The notes beneath the pieces are model-generated. The model saw only the letters and a list, made by a program, of their open reading frames with translations. It did no database searches and was not told the DNA's origin. A program made the translations under genes and the position numbers. A DNA stretch of 64,000 nucleotides from Camarhynchus parvulus (Eukaryota > Chordata > Aves > Passeriformes > Thraupidae): contig NC_044596.1 of NCBI RefSeq assembly GCF_901933205.1, forward strand, positions 2,110,001-2,174,000, read 5' to 3'. Shown piece by piece: positions 21,155 through 31,394 of this stretch. Position 1 is the first letter of the stretch. Each line of letters starts with the position of its first letter.

Positions 21155-21794
21155 TGTTGGGGAAGATGAGACAGGAAAGCCTTATAAATATGATTGTCTG
21201 GCAAAAGATTCTGAGAATATAGAAACTATAAGTGAGATTGAAATGAAAGCAAGCTTTGAGATCCCTCAGTTACTGAACAACTGGAAAACAATGGTGTGGC
21301 CAGCTGAAAGTAATCCCCTTTTGATGGAACAACACCCTCTGCTTGCAGACAGCTCCAAGGGTCAGAGCAGACCCTACAGCTTGGCAGAAGGGGCCCAAAG
21401 AGGAGTTTTTAGGGTTTAAAATGTAATACAGTGTGGTAATGTAATGATTCTTATAGGCTGTATGGAAATGCTATAGGATTTGTATCTTGTACTAGATTGG
21501 TTAGTGAGAATCAGAATATGCAGCACAGAAGAGAATTTATTGTATTGTAACGGGAACTTCGCTCACTTACTTTCTATACTCTTACACTTGCCTCTTAGCT
21601 CTTGCCTTTCACTCTCTCACCCTCTCATCCTCTCTGCCCCTCTCTTCTCTCAGTCCTGCTCCAGCTGTGGCTGGCAGCTCCCAGCAGGGCCCTGCACCCA
21701 GGCCCTTTGCAATAACCCACAAGTTCCCAGCCCTGGCTGCAGAGATCTCTCCTCTCCCCCCATCCCGACTGTGCAACCCCCCGTCAATCCTACA
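21155..21794 (+). mobile_element. solo LTR (family D), target duplication GACATT
   Basis: TGTTGGGGAAGATGAG...CAATCCTACA, 640 bases, flanked by GACATT at 21149-21154 and 21795-21800. Nearly identical to 38631-39261; also matches 33926-34296. Nested in family E. Confidence 0.92.
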
Positions 21795-21821
21795 GACATT
21801 TATCTTGACTTTTTTTTTTTT

Positions 21822-22106
21822 GTCAAATAATTAAACCATATATCCCTACATTATCCAAATCATTTGTCATCAATATGCTTTCAATTACCCTGCCTCTATA
21901 TTTCCTAGTATCAAAAACAATAACCAACTGTCATCATCACTCCACAACCACCCCCAAACAAACATAGAATTAACCCCAGAACTAACCTCCCCCCAAAAAA
22001 CCAAACAAAAATACAAACCATGATCATAAATCATCAACCAATCACCCACCAAATTTTACGTTCTTGTAGCTTATAAAAAGCATGACGCTGAAGATGTCAA
22101 GATAAA
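21822..22106 (+). other. NUMT: end of mitochondrial control region plus first part of tRNA-Phe
   Basis: GTTCTTGTAGCTTATAAAAA, GCATGACGCTGAAGATGTCA is the 5' part of avian mitochondrial tRNA-Phe. The 240 bases before it are A/C-rich with hardly any G, like the 3' end of the bird control region. Not functional here. Confidence 0.75.
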
Positions 22107-22578
22107 GGACTCAGTATATCGATAAAGGATGTAAAGAAAGGACTTGCAGCAAAATAGCAGCCACAGGACACCCAGATCTTTCAGAGAAAAAGAATTTATT
22201 GCCCTCTTATCAGAAGAAACGAACTTCTTCCTGCCTCGAAGGTGCTGTTGGGATTCAGAGGAAGAAGTTGAAACTGCCCAGACAGAATCCTGTATTTGAA
22301 TGGAATTTATGCATCATGGATGAGGTGTATGAATATGCAACAGGCTGTTGTTTTTAAGGGTTAATCCTCTGTTAACGTGGGTCTTTTTCCGGGCTTATTT
22401 TGCCCGGAAAGATGTACCTGGACGGTCTGTAACTCTTTGTCTCTATTGTCTCATATTGTCTTAATCCAAATCGTCCAAATTATTATTACTCTAATTGTAT
22501 TACTAATTTTATAACCATTTTATTACTATTAAACTTTTTAAAATTTAAAAAAAACCAAAGTGATTGGCGTTTTTCACA

Positions 22579-24310
22579 GCTCCCTGCCTCGCTGTGGATC
22601 TGCCCAAATTCTGGGTGAGCACAGCCCTGCTGCCCCTGCTGAGCTGCCACTCCAGGTGGGATTCACTCCCAAGGTCACAGAAAACTCCCATCAGTGGGGA
22701 CAGTGATGCTCTCTGCTGTCCCTTGGCACTGAATGCAAAAACTCCTGGTTTTTGAATGCATCCTCCTGCTGGAGCCCAGGATTTCTGGGAGCTTTCCCTG
22801 CAGGAGGGGTTTCAATAAGTACCCTGAGCTTTATTTGGGCAGGATCAGGTTTTTGAGGAGGGGGCAGAGGGGCAGCAGCACTCAGAGCTGTTGGATCAGG
22901 GGGAAACTGCAGCTCCAGCTGCTGCCAGCCTGGTGGGATGGAGGGAGAGGGGAGCAGCACTCCCAGGGCCAGCACAGGGCTTGGATAAGCCAAGATCAGG
23001 GCTTGGATAAGTCAAGATCAGGGCTCTGCTGCAGCTGAACACTGAGCTGAGTGTGGAGCCTGGCTGGGCAGGGAATACTCCTGTGTGAGCCTATGACTGT
23101 CACTGCCCAGCAGAGTGAAGTCAGAGCAGTGACAATGGCACTGCACTGACCCAGCCCAAGTGTGGGAATTGGAAAAACCTCCACAGACATTGAAAGGTTT
23201 GATTTACAGCCTTGGGAGAAGCTTGGATTGGTGTAAAAATACAATACACAGATATTAAGCAGAAAAATCCTAATTATATTGCTATATAATATTCTCTATA
23301 TAATATTTTCTATATAGTATTTTCTATATAATATTTTCTATATAATATTCTCTATATAATATTTTCTATATAATATTCTCTATATAATATTGTCTATATA
23401 ATATTTTCTATATAATATTTTCTATATAATATTTATATTTCTTATGTTTCTATAGTTGTAAGTAACAATATGCCTGAAGTGAGAAACTGTATGGGTAAGA
23501 TGGTGAAGAGTTTATAGTGTAGTAATAAAATAGTATGGAGTAGGTTGGGAGTTTAGAAGTTATAACAGAAATATTAAGTTAAAACTTGTGAGTTAAAAGC
23601 CCATTAGATGAAAGCATCTGCAGAAATAATAAAGGTGATAGGTCAGAAAAACAAAATAAATCCTGTGGCTTTTTCTATTGGGTTAGAAAGTTCTATATTG
23701 CCTTATAACAAAAAATCTTGTGCTATTCTTGAGCCATGGCTGAGTGCTTGCTCCTCTAAAATCTCACAGCCTCTGAGACTGATGTTTATCTGAGCAACAA
23801 ATCATTCTTAGCATGAAAAGTCCCATCCCTTCACTTCTAGCAGTGACAATCTCACATTTTTCCCTCATGCTCTGCTGTGAAACTCCCCTTCCCCTTCCTG
23901 CAGCTGCAGCCCAGCTCCTTTTCCCTCCCCAGCACACAGGAACCATCGGGGTGCAGCAGCTCCCCATTTTTTTGCAGGATTTTTTCCCCTGCAGCATTTC
24001 AAATCTGTGAGAGGAAGAGGGGCCTGGATTTGTGAGGACGTTGCCAAGATCCCTTCCCAGCTCCCAGGGCCAGGTTTGAACTTCAACCCAAGGCACAGTG
24101 AGCAAGAACTCCCACAGAATGTTTAACTTGAGGAAGTGCAATGTTTCCTAGGAGAAATTCCTTGGGAAGCTTTGTGTACCTTTTCTACTGAGGAGCCTCC
24201 AGAGTTCCAATCTTTCTCCAGAGAAATGCTAATGAAGGCAGTGGGAGAAGTTACCTTGCCAGGCCCAGCTCTCCCAGCCAGAGCAAAGAGGAGGAAGGAA
24301 GGTTTTTACA
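22579..24310. other. intergenic, between SLC16A4 and LAMTOR5; no gene seen
   Basis: Contains a TCTATATAATATT tandem array (23275-23440) and unique sequence. No exon-like homology was noticed. Confidence 0.5.
23275..23440. repeat. AT minisatellite, about 15-bp unit
   Basis: About 11 copies of TCTATATAATATTTT / TCTATATAATATTC. Confidence 0.95.
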
Positions 24311-24315
24311 GGTCA

Positions 24316-24321
24316 TTTATT
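24316..24321 (-). terminator. LAMTOR5: candidate LAMTOR5 poly(A) signal
   Basis: AATAAA on the minus strand about 215 bases past the stop codon; first canonical signal downstream. Confidence 0.5.
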
Positions 24322-24534
24322 AATTTCTCCATCAAATGAGGCCCCCCACACAAAGCAGGGAGGATCTGCTTGTTACAGGGCCTGGGGGGTGCCCACGCTT
24401 CATCCTCAGCAGCACAGGGGCTGAAATGTGATCTGGAGAGGCAGGGAGGGAGGGAGAGCCTTCATCCCAGGTGAGGAGCTCCAAAGGGAGGGCGGCAGTG
24501 CAGGGAGGAGCTGGAGCAGAGCTGTCCCCAGCGC

Positions 24535-24595
24535 TCAGGACAGCAGCTTGTGCACTGCCACGGTGATGCTGTCGTGCTTCTGGATCATGATGTTC
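24535..24595 (-). CDS. LAMTOR5: LAMTOR5 exon 4 with stop codon
   Basis: Encodes [19 protein letters not shown], then TGA at 24537-24535. Acceptor CTGCAG|G. Confidence 0.95.
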
Positions 24596-26658
24596 CTGCA
24601 GCAAGGACAAAGGGCTGAGGGGGCAGCTGGGCCAGCAGCAGCTGCTGGCGCTGGGGAGTGGGCAGGGGAATCCCTGAGCAGCCCCAGGGCCCATCCCCAC
24701 CCCAGAGCTTGGCTGCTCCATCTCCTCACTCCGGGAGCAGTGATGGAGACATCCCTGCTGCCACTGACTGACAGGCTGTGCCACCCACAGGGACCCCAGG
24801 CTGTGCCACCCACAGGGACCCCAGGCTGTGCCACCCACAGGGACCCCAGGATTTGTAACCCACAGGAATCCCAGGATTTGTTATCACAGGGACCCCAGGC
24901 TATTTTACCCACAGCAACCCCAGGATCTGTCACCCACAGGGACCCAGGCTCTGTCACCCAGAGAAACCCCAGACCTTGTCACCTACAGGAATCCCAGGAT
25001 TTGTCACCCACAGGAATCCCAGGATTTGTCATCCACAGGACTCCAGGATTTCTCGTCCCCAGGCTGTGCCACCCACAGGGACCCAAGGCTCTGTCACCCC
25101 CAAGGACCCCAAGATTTGTCACCCACAGGGACCCCAGGATTTGTCATCCCCAGAGATCCCACGATTTGTTACCCACAGGAATCCCAGGATTTGTCATCCA
25201 TAGGACCCCAGGATTTGTCATCCCCAGGCTGTGTCACTCACAGGAATCCCCAGATTTGTCACCCACAGGGACCCCAGGCTGTGTCACCCACAGGGACCCC
25301 AAGGGGGAAGAGCTCCCGAGCTGCAGTAACCAGCAGCCCCGCACGGTTTCCCTCTGCTTTTCCATCCCCATTACCCGCATGCCTGTGGCAGTGCCGCCCC
25401 CACGCTGCTCCAGGGCTGTGCCTGCAGGAGCTGCCAGGGCTGGGGGAGGGCACAGGGGGCTCAAGGGGGCTCAGGCTGGGGCTCACCCGCTGTCTGACTC
25501 CAGGCACACCACGGGCGTGTCCGTGGGGTCCGACGTCAGCTTGGCCGCCTGCTGGGCCAGCACTGAGATGATGCCAGCGTGCTCATCTGACAGGGTGCCC
25601 CTGCCTGCAGGGGGAGGCCATGGATAACCCCCCCTGTGCCAGGGCAGTGCCCTGGGACAGCCCCGACTGACCCCCAGGCCCAGGGGGTGCTCCTGACCCG
25701 GCCATTTCCCTCCCTGCTCCTGCCTGGGCCCATTTCCCTTCCTGCCCCAGTCCATTTCCCTCCCCTGCCCCAGCGGCCCATTTCTCCTCCCGCCTGCCCT
25801 GCTCCTGCCTGGGCCCATTTCCCTCCCTGCTCCTGCCTGGGCCCATTTCCCTCCCCGCTCATGCCCTGGCCCATTTCCCTCCCTGCTCCTGCCTGGGCCC
25901 ATTTCCCTCCCTGATCCTGCTCATTTCCCTCCCTGGTCCTTCCTGGGCCCATTTCCCTCCCTGCCCCAGTCCATTTCCCTCCCTGCTCCTGCCTGGGCCC
26001 ATTTCCCTTCCTGCTCCTGCCTGAGCCCATTTCCCTCCCTGCTCCTGCCATTTCGAGCCCTGGCCCTTCTCCCTGCCCCAGTCCATTTCCCTCCCTGCTC
26101 CTGCCTGGGCCCATTTCCCTCCCTGCTCCTGCCTGAGCCCATTTCCCCCTGCCCCAGTCCATTTCCCTCCCCGGTCCTGCCCAGTTCTTTCCCTGCTCCT
26201 GCCCAGCCCCATTTCCCTCCCTGAGGGCTGACTCAGCATCTCCCCACATGGTTCCTCTCCCTCCACCCAAAAATCCCAACCTGAGGTGTCAGGAGGAGCT
26301 GGCCCTGGTAGGGACAGGCAGCTGGTGGCCCTTGGGGACACCTGAAGGTGGTGGCAGGGCAGGTGTCCCCAGAGTGATGCAGGACAGGGCACCCCCAGGG
26401 AGGGTCTCTAGGGCTGGGCCTGGTGGTCCCATGCTGGGGAGCCCCCCAAAGGGAATGGGCAGGAGCTGGGGCACCCAAACCCCCCCATGGGGCAGGAGCT
26501 GGGGTACCCCAGCCCCAGGAGGCCTGGAAGGGCCCGTGCAGTGCCAGGAGCCCCCCCCCGGTGCCCCCCATGCCCGGAGCTCCTCACTCACAGCCCAGGT
26601 TGAGCCCCTGGGAGTCGGTGCACAGCACACCCACCACGGCCGGGCTCTTCATGCTGCG

Positions 26659-26725
<67 letters not shown>

Positions 26726-27382
26726 GCCATCAGAGCCCGGCAGGGACAGAACGGGACAGCCTGGGACAGCCCCGGACAGCCCGGCCCCCGTGTCCCCCCG
26801 TGTCTCCCCCATATCCCCCCGTGTGAGGGACACCCCCAGTGTTTCCCGCGTCCCCCATATCTCCCATGTCCCCACGTCTCCGTGCCCCCACGTCCCCGTG
26901 TCCCCTACACCCCCGTGTCCCCCTATGTCCCCCATATCCCCCCGTGCCTCCATGTTACCCCCGTTCCCCCGTGTCCCCCCACATACTCCTTGTCCCCATA
27001 TCTCCCCATGTCCCCCCGGATCCCCCCGTGTCGCCTATGTCCCCCATACATCGTCCCCATGTCCCCCCATCCCCATGTCCCCTTTATCCCCCCGTGTCCC
27101 CCCATGTCCCCGGTGTCCCTCCATGCCCCCATAACCCTCCGTGTCCCCCTTCATCCCTTCATATCCCCGTGTCCCTCCATGTCCCTCATATCTCCCCATG
27201 CCTCCATATCCCCCTGTGTCCCCCATATCCTTTCCTTCCTTTTCAACGTCCCCATGTCCCGTTCCCCCACATCCCCCCATCCGTGTCCCCATTCCCCCCC
27301 ATGTGTCCCCCACATCCCCCATACCCCCTGTCCCCCCGGCCCCTCACGTCTCCTCCAGGTGCTGTTCCAGCGTTCCCTCCAT
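24535..27382 (-). CDS. LAMTOR5: LAMTOR5 (HBXIP/p18-type Ragulator subunit), complete, 91 aa
   Basis: Join: 27382-27348, 26653-26592, 25604-25487, 24595-24535. Phases (2,1,2) and GT-AG junctions all agree; the product is 91 residues, the same as the human short form. Visible: [12 protein letters not shown] start, [72 protein letters not shown] end. It forms a single roadblock/LC7-like fold. Known role: one of five Ragulator proteins on the lysosomal membrane that recruit Rag GTPases for amino-acid activation of mTORC1; also reported as a cofactor of survivin and a binder of HBV X protein. Each intron carries a private minisatellite, but the coding sequence is intact, consistent with strong constraint. 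Confidence 0.96.
24770..25310. repeat. minisatellite in LAMTOR5 intron 3
   Basis: About 20 units of 24-27 bases: CACCCACAGGGACCCCAGG, ATTTGTCATCCACAGGAATC. Confidence 0.92.
25487..25604 (-). CDS. LAMTOR5: LAMTOR5 exon 3
   Basis: Encodes [19 protein letters not shown] and [19 protein letters not shown], almost identical to mammals. Acceptor CTGCAG|GC, donor GCGG|GTGAGC. Confidence 0.96.
25695..26225. repeat. minisatellite in LAMTOR5 intron 2
   Basis: About 18 units of about 29 bases: GGGCCCATTTCCCTCCCTGC, TCCTGCCT. Confidence 0.93.
26592..26653 (-). CDS. LAMTOR5: LAMTOR5 exon 2
   Basis: Encodes [20 protein letters not shown]. Acceptor CCGCAG|C, donor GGCT|GTGAGT. Its polypyrimidine tract is a pure (CT)n microsatellite of about 63 bases. 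Confidence 0.95.
26661..26723. repeat. (GA)n microsatellite forming the LAMTOR5 exon 2 polypyrimidine tract
   Basis: Uninterrupted GA repeats of 63 bases on plus, (TC)n on the transcript strand, ending 7 bases before exon 2's start. Confidence 0.97.
26775..27340. repeat. C-rich minisatellite in LAMTOR5 intron 1
   Basis: Irregular units of 11-20 bases, CCCCCGTGTCCCCCATATC, filling almost the whole intron. Confidence 0.9.
27348..27382 (-). CDS. LAMTOR5: LAMTOR5 exon 1
   Basis: 35 coding bases, [11 protein letters not shown] plus two bases of Thr; donor AC|GTGAGG. ATG at 27382 matches the start of human LAMTOR5 and lies in a CpG-rich stretch. Confidence 0.92.
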
Positions 27383-27477
27383 CGCCCCTCGCCTCCACTT
27401 CCGCACCGCCCACGTGACCCCGCCACGGCGGCTCCGCAGGGCCAAAAGCGCTCGGGGCGCGCTCGGCTCCGCGGGGA

Positions 27478-28065
27478 CGCCCCGATTTGGGGACTCCCCG
27501 ATTTTGGGATGCTCCGATTCTGGGGATACCCCGATTTTGGGACGCCCCGATTTGGGAGTCCCCGATTTTGGGGACGCCCCGGTTTTGAGGACGCCCCAAT
27601 TTGGGGGTGCCCCGATTTGGGGACTCCCGGATTTGGGGACTCCCCGATTTGGGGATGCCGCGATTTGGGGACGCCCCGGTTTTGGGATGTCCCGATTTGG
27701 GGACTCCCCGATTTGGGGATTTGGGGTGCTCCGATTTTGGGGATGCTCCGATTTTGGGGATGCCTCGGTTTGGGGATGTTCCGAATTTGGGATACCCCCA
27801 TTTGGGGACTCCCCGATTTGGGGACTCCCGGATTTGGGATGCTCCGATTTTGGGGATGCTCCGATTTGGGGACGCCCCGATTTTGGGATACCCCGATTTT
27901 GGGATACCCCGATTTGGGGACGCCCTGATTTGGGGACGCCCCATTTTGGGATGCCCCGATTCTGGGATGCCCCGATTTGGGGACTCCCCGATTTGGGGAT
28001 GCTCCGATTTGGGGACGCCCCATTTTGGGATGCCCCGATTCTGGGATGCCCCAATTTCTCCATGA
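27478..28065. repeat. CpG-containing minisatellite at the LAMTOR5 promoter
   Basis: About 30 units of 15-20 bases around GCCCCGATTTGGGGACTCCC and ATGCTCCGATTTTGGGG. Begins 96 bases upstream of the LAMTOR5 start codon. Confidence 0.95.
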
Positions 28066-28309
28066 CATCACAAATCCCTTCCCCAGCTGCTGGCTCGCGG
28101 GTGCTGCCCGTCAGTTTCCACATCCCCTCTTTATTTCATCCAGGAAAAACCAAGGATGGGACAATTTGAAGAGTGAACGTGGATGCAAAACGTGCCATAA
28201 ATGCGGGAGTTTTGCTTAATTTTTGGACATCTCCCGGTGGAAAATATTACAAATTATTTTCTCCCAGCTGATCCCACCATAACAAAAAGACACAAAACAT
28301 CTTAGCAGG

Positions 28310-28622
28310 AAACGTCTAGGAAATAGGAAATATCCTAGGAAATATCCTTTTAATTTCTAGAAAATAAAAAATATCCTAGGAAATAGGAAATATCTTAGGG
28401 AATATCCTTTTGACTTATAGGAAATAGGAAATGTCCTAGAAAATAGGAAATATCCTAGGGAATATCCTTTTGTCTTACAGGAGATAGGAAATATCTTAGG
28501 AAATAGGAAATATCCTAGGGAATATCCTTTTAACTTCTAGGAAATAGGAAATACCCTAGGGAAAATCCTTTTAATTTCTAGGAAATAGGAAATATCCTAT
28601 GAAATGAGAAATATCCTAGGAA
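28310..28622. repeat. minisatellite, AGGAAATAGGAAATATCCT unit
   Basis: About ten half-units; longer period about 60 bases with CCTTTTAACTTCTAGGAAAT. Confidence 0.9.
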
Positions 28623-29374
28623 TATTATATTATATTATGTTATAATATATTATATTATATTATATTATATTATATTATATTATATTATATTATATTATAT
28701 TATATTATATTATATTATATTATATTATATTATATTATATTAATTATAACTATATAGATATCATTCTGTATTCTATTAATATAATAATAACAACTATATA
28801 ATTATAATTACATAATAAATATAATAATGATTATAATATATTAATTGTAATATGATACAATATATTATATTATTATAATACAATATCGTATTAATATAAT
28901 ATGATATAATGTCATATCACATCATATATCAGAAATTATTATATTAATTATATGAATTATATTATATTATAACATTATATGCCATTATATCAATTATAAT
29001 AATATAGATATTGTTATATATTATATTAATATAATAATAGTAATTATATTATTATAATCACACAATAATTATAATTAGATATTTATTATAATAATATATT
29101 TATTATAATAATATATTATATGTTAATATAATATAATATAATATAATATAATAATAGAAATTATATATTATAATATAATATAATATAATAATAGAAATTA
29201 TATATTATAATATAATATAATATGATAATAGAAATTATATATTATAATATAATATAATATGATAATAGAAATTATATATTATATTATATTATATTATATT
29301 ATATTATATTATATTATATTATATTATATTATATTATATTATATTATATTATATTATATTATATTATATTATAA
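28620..29374. repeat. AT-rich block with (TATAT)n and (TATTA)n arrays
   Basis: (TATTA)n at 28625-28742, mixed AT sequence, a 50-base tandem unit around AATAGAAATTATATATT (29150-29280), and (TATTA)n at 29281-29374 running into a diverged LTR. Confidence 0.9.
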
Positions 29375-29617
29375 AACTACACTAAAGAAAGAGAAAGGAC
29401 CCCTCAGAAGGCCAAACAAGAATGAATAATAAAAACCTGTGACTGACCAGAGTCCTGACACAGCTGGACTGAGATTGGTCATTAAATTAAAACAATTCAC
29501 ACGCTGAGTAAACAATTCTCCAAATCACATTCCAAAGCAGCAAAACAAGAAGAAGCCGAAGGTTCCCAGCTTCCCAAGAGAAGAAATCCTAGCAAAGGGA
29601 TTTTTCATAAAATACCC
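29375..29617 (-). mobile_element. diverged family A LTR fragment
   Basis: Keeps family A order: AAAACTACACTAAAG, CCTCAGAAGG, GATTGGTCATTAAATTA, CCAAAGCAGC, GATTTTTCATAAAAT. The AT array before it replaces the normal short AT stretch of this LTR. Confidence 0.6.
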
Positions 29618-29784
29618 CAGTGGCAGGGGTCTCTGTGTCCTGGGCACAGCCTGGCACCAGCCCAGCACCCGTGGGGTCACCTTGTCCTGTTTGCATCCCG
29701 GGGTCAGAGATAAGGGGGGGGTCACCCACGTCAGCAGCCACAGGGGCCCCCTCGTGCCAGCCCGGGGGGACTCTGGCAAACATA

Positions 29785-29965
29785 AGTGTCCTACAAACAC
29801 GAGTGTCCTGCACACAGGAGAGTCCTGCACACAGGGGTGTCCTACACACAGGGGTGTCCTACAGACAGGAGAGTCCTGCACACAGGGGTGTCCTACAAAC
29901 ACGAGTGTCCTGCACACAGGAGAGTCCTGCACACAGGGGTGTCCTGCACACTGGGGTGTCCTACA
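29785..29965. repeat. minisatellite split by a mitochondrial insertion (left part)
   Basis: About ten units of 18 bases: CTGCACACAGGGGTGTCC, CTACAAACACGAGTGTCC. Resumes at 30419-30482. Confidence 0.92.
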
Positions 29966-29984
29966 GACAGGAGTTTGAGTAAAG

Positions 29985-30421
29985 CATGGCCACTCCACTG
30001 AAGTCTGATCAGACTGACAATAGACCCCCACTATTCACTGTCCCCTCGTCTGCTAGTAACCCCAACACACCCCCTATAGCAAGCCCCATCACCACAACCA
30101 ACCCCATCCCAAGGCCATAACCAACAACACCCCAGTTGGCCCAGGCTTCTGGGTAAGGATCCGCCGCCAACGACACTGAATAAACAAACACTACCAACAT
30201 CCCCCCTAAATAAACCATAACAAGCACCAAAGACACAAAGAAAACCCCCAAGCTTCCAGCCAACCACACCCTGCAACTGCCGCTACAACCAGCCCCAGCG
30301 CCTCGTAATAAGGGGAGGGGTTAGATGAACTGCCAACCCCCCTAAAACAAAGCACAACCCTAAAAATAAAACAAATTCTATGATAAATTCCTACTCGGCC
30401 TCTCTCCAAGATCTATGGCCT
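29985..30421 (-). other. NUMT: most of mitochondrial ND6 plus part of tRNA-Glu
   Basis: The minus strand encodes ND6-like protein: [13 protein letters not shown], then in a second frame [20 protein letters not shown] and [12 protein letters not shown]. Beyond ND6, 30384-30421 (CGGCCTCTCTCCAAGATCTA) matches avian tRNA-Glu. Frameshifted and without a functional start here; bird gene order ND6-tRNA-Glu. Non-functional nuclear copy. Confidence 0.9.
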
Positions 30422-30482
30422 GCACACAGGGGTGTTCTGCACACAGGAATGTCCTGCACACAGGAATGTCCTGCACACAGAG
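30419..30482. repeat. minisatellite (right part after the mitochondrial insertion)
   Basis: Three to four units of CTGCACACAGGAATGTC, the same unit as 29785-29965. Confidence 0.9.
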
Positions 30483-30489
30483 TCCCTGT

Positions 30490-30745
30490 GCTCTTTGCAA
30501 TGGCCAAGGGTGCCAGGCTGAAAAGCCCAAATGGTGCCCCCAGCTCTGGGGTTTGCAGCATCAGGGCGTGGAGATGCTGGAGAAATTCCAGAGGAGGCCA
30601 CAAGGATGATCCCAAGGTTGGAGCTCTCGGCTCTGCAGCCAGGCTGGGAGAGCTGGGGGTGCTCACCTGGAGAGGAGAATTCACAGAATTCACAGAATCA
30701 CCAGGTTGGAAGAGAACTTAAAGACCATGGAGTCCAACCCAGCCC
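30490..30745 (+). mobile_element. CR1 LINE pieces
   Basis: GAAATTCCAGAGGAGGCCAC to GGTGCTCACCTGGAGAGGAG is CR1 sense; the last 60 bases (CACCAGGTTGGAAGAGAACT) are a CR1 end in the opposite direction. Confidence 0.65.
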
Positions 30746-30748
30746 GAA

Positions 30749-31102
30749 TGTGGTGGTGTTCACAGGGGTCCAAGGATGAGGGAAGAGACGAGGATCTGAC
30801 TCCATGTCTCAGAAGGCTGATTTATTATTTTATGATATATATTTTATATTAAAACTATACTAAAAGATAGAAGAAAGGATTTCATCAGAAGGTAGCAAGC
30901 AAGAAGAATGATAACAAAATCTTGTCTTGGACAGAGAGTCCGAGCCAGCTGACTGTGATTGGCCATTAATTAGAAACAACCACATGAGACCAACGACAGA
31001 TCCACCTGTTGCATTCCACAGCAGCAGATAATCATTGTTTACATTTTGTTCTTGATGCCTCTCAGCTTCTTAAGGAAGAAATATCCTAAGGAATTTTCCT
31101 TT
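30749..31102 (-). mobile_element. solo LTR (family A), inner end diverged
   Basis: Starts TGTGGTGGTGTTCACAGG; matches family A through CAGCAGATAATCATTG and CTCTCAGCTTCTTAAGG. The last 20 bases no longer fit the consensus, so no target duplication could be set. Confidence 0.85.
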
Positions 31103-31394
31103 TGGCACTCCCGGCCACAGGACCCCAGACACCAACATCGGCCCTTTTCCCTCCAAGGAAAACTCACCAGCCCTGGTTCTTTATGGCAGATTGCAGGAGT
31201 CCCTTGCACTCTCAAACCAGCCCGAGTTGCCACTGGTGCCAGCTTGGGTCTGGGAACCATCCTGAAAATCACCGAATTTCAGGATTCGGTGAGGGTTTTT
31301 GGGGTTTCTGTGACACCCCAACACCTCAACTAAGCCCTGGCACCCAGTGCCACATCCAGAGAAGGCTCCAGGGAGACCTCAGAGCCCATACCAG

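Larger units (their letters stand above)
20967..22578 (+). mobile_element. solo LTR (family E) interrupted by a mitochondrial fragment and another LTR
   Basis: Termini are an inverted pair, TGTGAAAAA...TTTTTCACA, with GCTC on both outer sides (4-bp duplication). Left part 20967-21150, right part from about 22125 (AAGAAAGGACTTGCAGC) to AACTTTTTAAAATT and TTTTTCACA. About 680 bases once inserts are removed. Sits at the upstream edge of the SLC16A4 promoter region. Confidence 0.8.

Noticed and set aside
22070..22110. Nuclear tRNA gene
   Set aside because: Only the 5' part of a mitochondrial tRNA-Phe is present; the 3' half is missing and no nuclear tRNA promoter boxes fit.
26423..28169. Plus-strand open frame of about 500 codons across LAMTOR5 intron 1 and promoter
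   Set aside because: Made only of tandem repeats (Pro/Ser-rich, then FGDSPIWG); antisense to LAMTOR5.
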